A DNA stretch of 64,000 nt from Salipiger abyssi (lineage in GTDB: Bacteria; Pseudomonadota; Alphaproteobacteria; Rhodobacterales; Rhodobacteraceae), in contig NZ_JAEKIS010000016.1 in the NCBI RefSeq assembly GCF_017311415.1, positions 1 through 64,000 on the forward strand. The letters are read 5' to 3'. Each line of letters starts with the position of its first letter. The first letter of the stretch is position 1. The position numbers and the translations under genes were made by a program. The notes beneath the pieces were generated by a model. The model was given only the letters and a program-made list of their open reading frames with translations. It had not been told where the DNA came from and searched no databases. Positions 63,730 to 64,000 of the stretch are shown here, piece by piece.

Positions 63730-64000
63730 TCAGCCAGCGGAGGTGCCCTCTTTCTTCTGATCGGCGTAGATCATCAGCGGCTTGGCGTCGGAGGTCACCG
63801 CCTCTTCGTTCACCACCACCTCGGTCACGTCGTCCATGCCCGGCAGCTCGAACATGGTGTCGAGCAGGATGCCTTCGAGGATCGAGCGCAGGCCGCGTGC
63901 GCCGGTCTTGCGTTCGATGGCCTTCTTGGCGATGGCCGAAAGCGCATCGTCGGTGAAGGTCAGCTGCGTGTCCTCCATCTCGAACAGGCGCTGATACTGC
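63730..64000 (-). CDS. clpX: ATP-dependent Clp protease ATP-binding subunit ClpX, 3' part
   Basis: The gene enters from beyond the window on the minus strand. The visible 89 codons encode [74 protein letters not shown], the C-terminal small AAA+ domain of Clp[11 protein letters not shown] with the sensor-2 Arg region and LDTMFELP are family hallmarks. ClpX unfolds tagged proteins for ClpP. The N-terminal zinc domain and the AAA+ core lie outside the window. Confidence 0.93.
   Translation of the reverse strand, partial: QYQRLFEMEDTQLTFTDDALSAIAKKAIERKTGARGLRSILEGILLDTMFELPGMDDVTEVVVNEEAVTSDAKPLMIYADQKKEGTSAG

Overview
The window is a piece of an alphaproteobacterial chromosome, most likely family Rhodobacteraceae (roseobacter/Salipiger-like). 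The evidence is very high GC from about 20.6 kb onward, a zur-znu block with Zur boxes, hmu haem-uptake genes, PhaR, MmcB, a RibB with a dead GTP-cyclohydrolase half, and a tRNA-His with the alphaproteobacterial A73 form. Species was not determined. All functional calls come from reading motifs by eye; no database search was run.

Positions 1 to about 20,556 are the inner end of an integrated mobile element of visibly lower GC, inserted at the 3' end of a tRNA-Tyr gene (20556-20639, minus strand). Its other end lies outside the window. From the tRNA leftward it carries a large serine recombinase that lies against the tRNA, small unknown genes, a five-gene transfer-like module (coupling ATPase TraG/VirD4 type, vWA protein, secreted and membrane proteins), three secreted proteins (one with LamG repeats, one with a DUF1566-like end), a large non-coding stretch (about 7520-8340) with repeated covarying hairpins, a five-gene restriction-modification operon, and a truncated ArdC-like antirestriction gene. 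The element looks like an integrative mobilizable or conjugative island with a defence cargo.

The restriction-modification operon (7416 to 1206, minus strand) combines two different adenine methyltransferases with an McrB-like AAA+ protein, an McrC-like PD-(D/E)xK nuclease and an unrecognised 181-residue protein. Its layout resembles LlaJI/BsuMI, where McrBC-type motors act as true restriction enzymes, but with N6-adenine instead of C5-cytosine methylases. The repeat-built RNA candidate beside it is the most unusual object in the window.

The core chromosome follows. 20.8-24.8 kb: rlmB, zinc ribbon, ribB(A)-ribH-nusB. 25-26.5 kb: mmcB, small proteins, tRNA-His. 26.6-29.7 kb: znuB-znuC-zur divergent from znuA, sharing two Zur boxes. 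29.9-32.4 kb: 5-oxoprolinase pxpBCA. 32.5-33.8 kb: rhodanese, membrane protein, two tRNA-Gly. 34-43.7 kb: a complete haem-iron system (ExbB, two ExbD, TonB, outer-membrane receptor, HmuS-HmuT-HmuU-HmuV and an IsdG-like monooxygenase). 43.8-47.8 kb: a redox/aromatic detoxification set divergent from a LysR regulator. 48-51.7 kb: rlmJ, a pair of secreted paralogues and three tandem TerB-like genes. 52-60.3 kb: a polar amino-acid/amine ABC importer next to two glutamine-synthetase-like ligases, an amidotransferase and an FAD oxidase, suggesting gamma-glutamylation of an imported amine. 60.4-64 kb: a DegT aminotransferase, phaR, argC and the 3' end of clpX.

Intergenic regions of the core carry several small palindromic repeat families (a GGTGGGC...GCCCACCCTAC type at four loci, a BIME-like pair at 54.4 kb, and a shared TTCATCTTTC..CAAATACTC motif at three loci) as well as bidirectional hairpin terminators between convergent genes.
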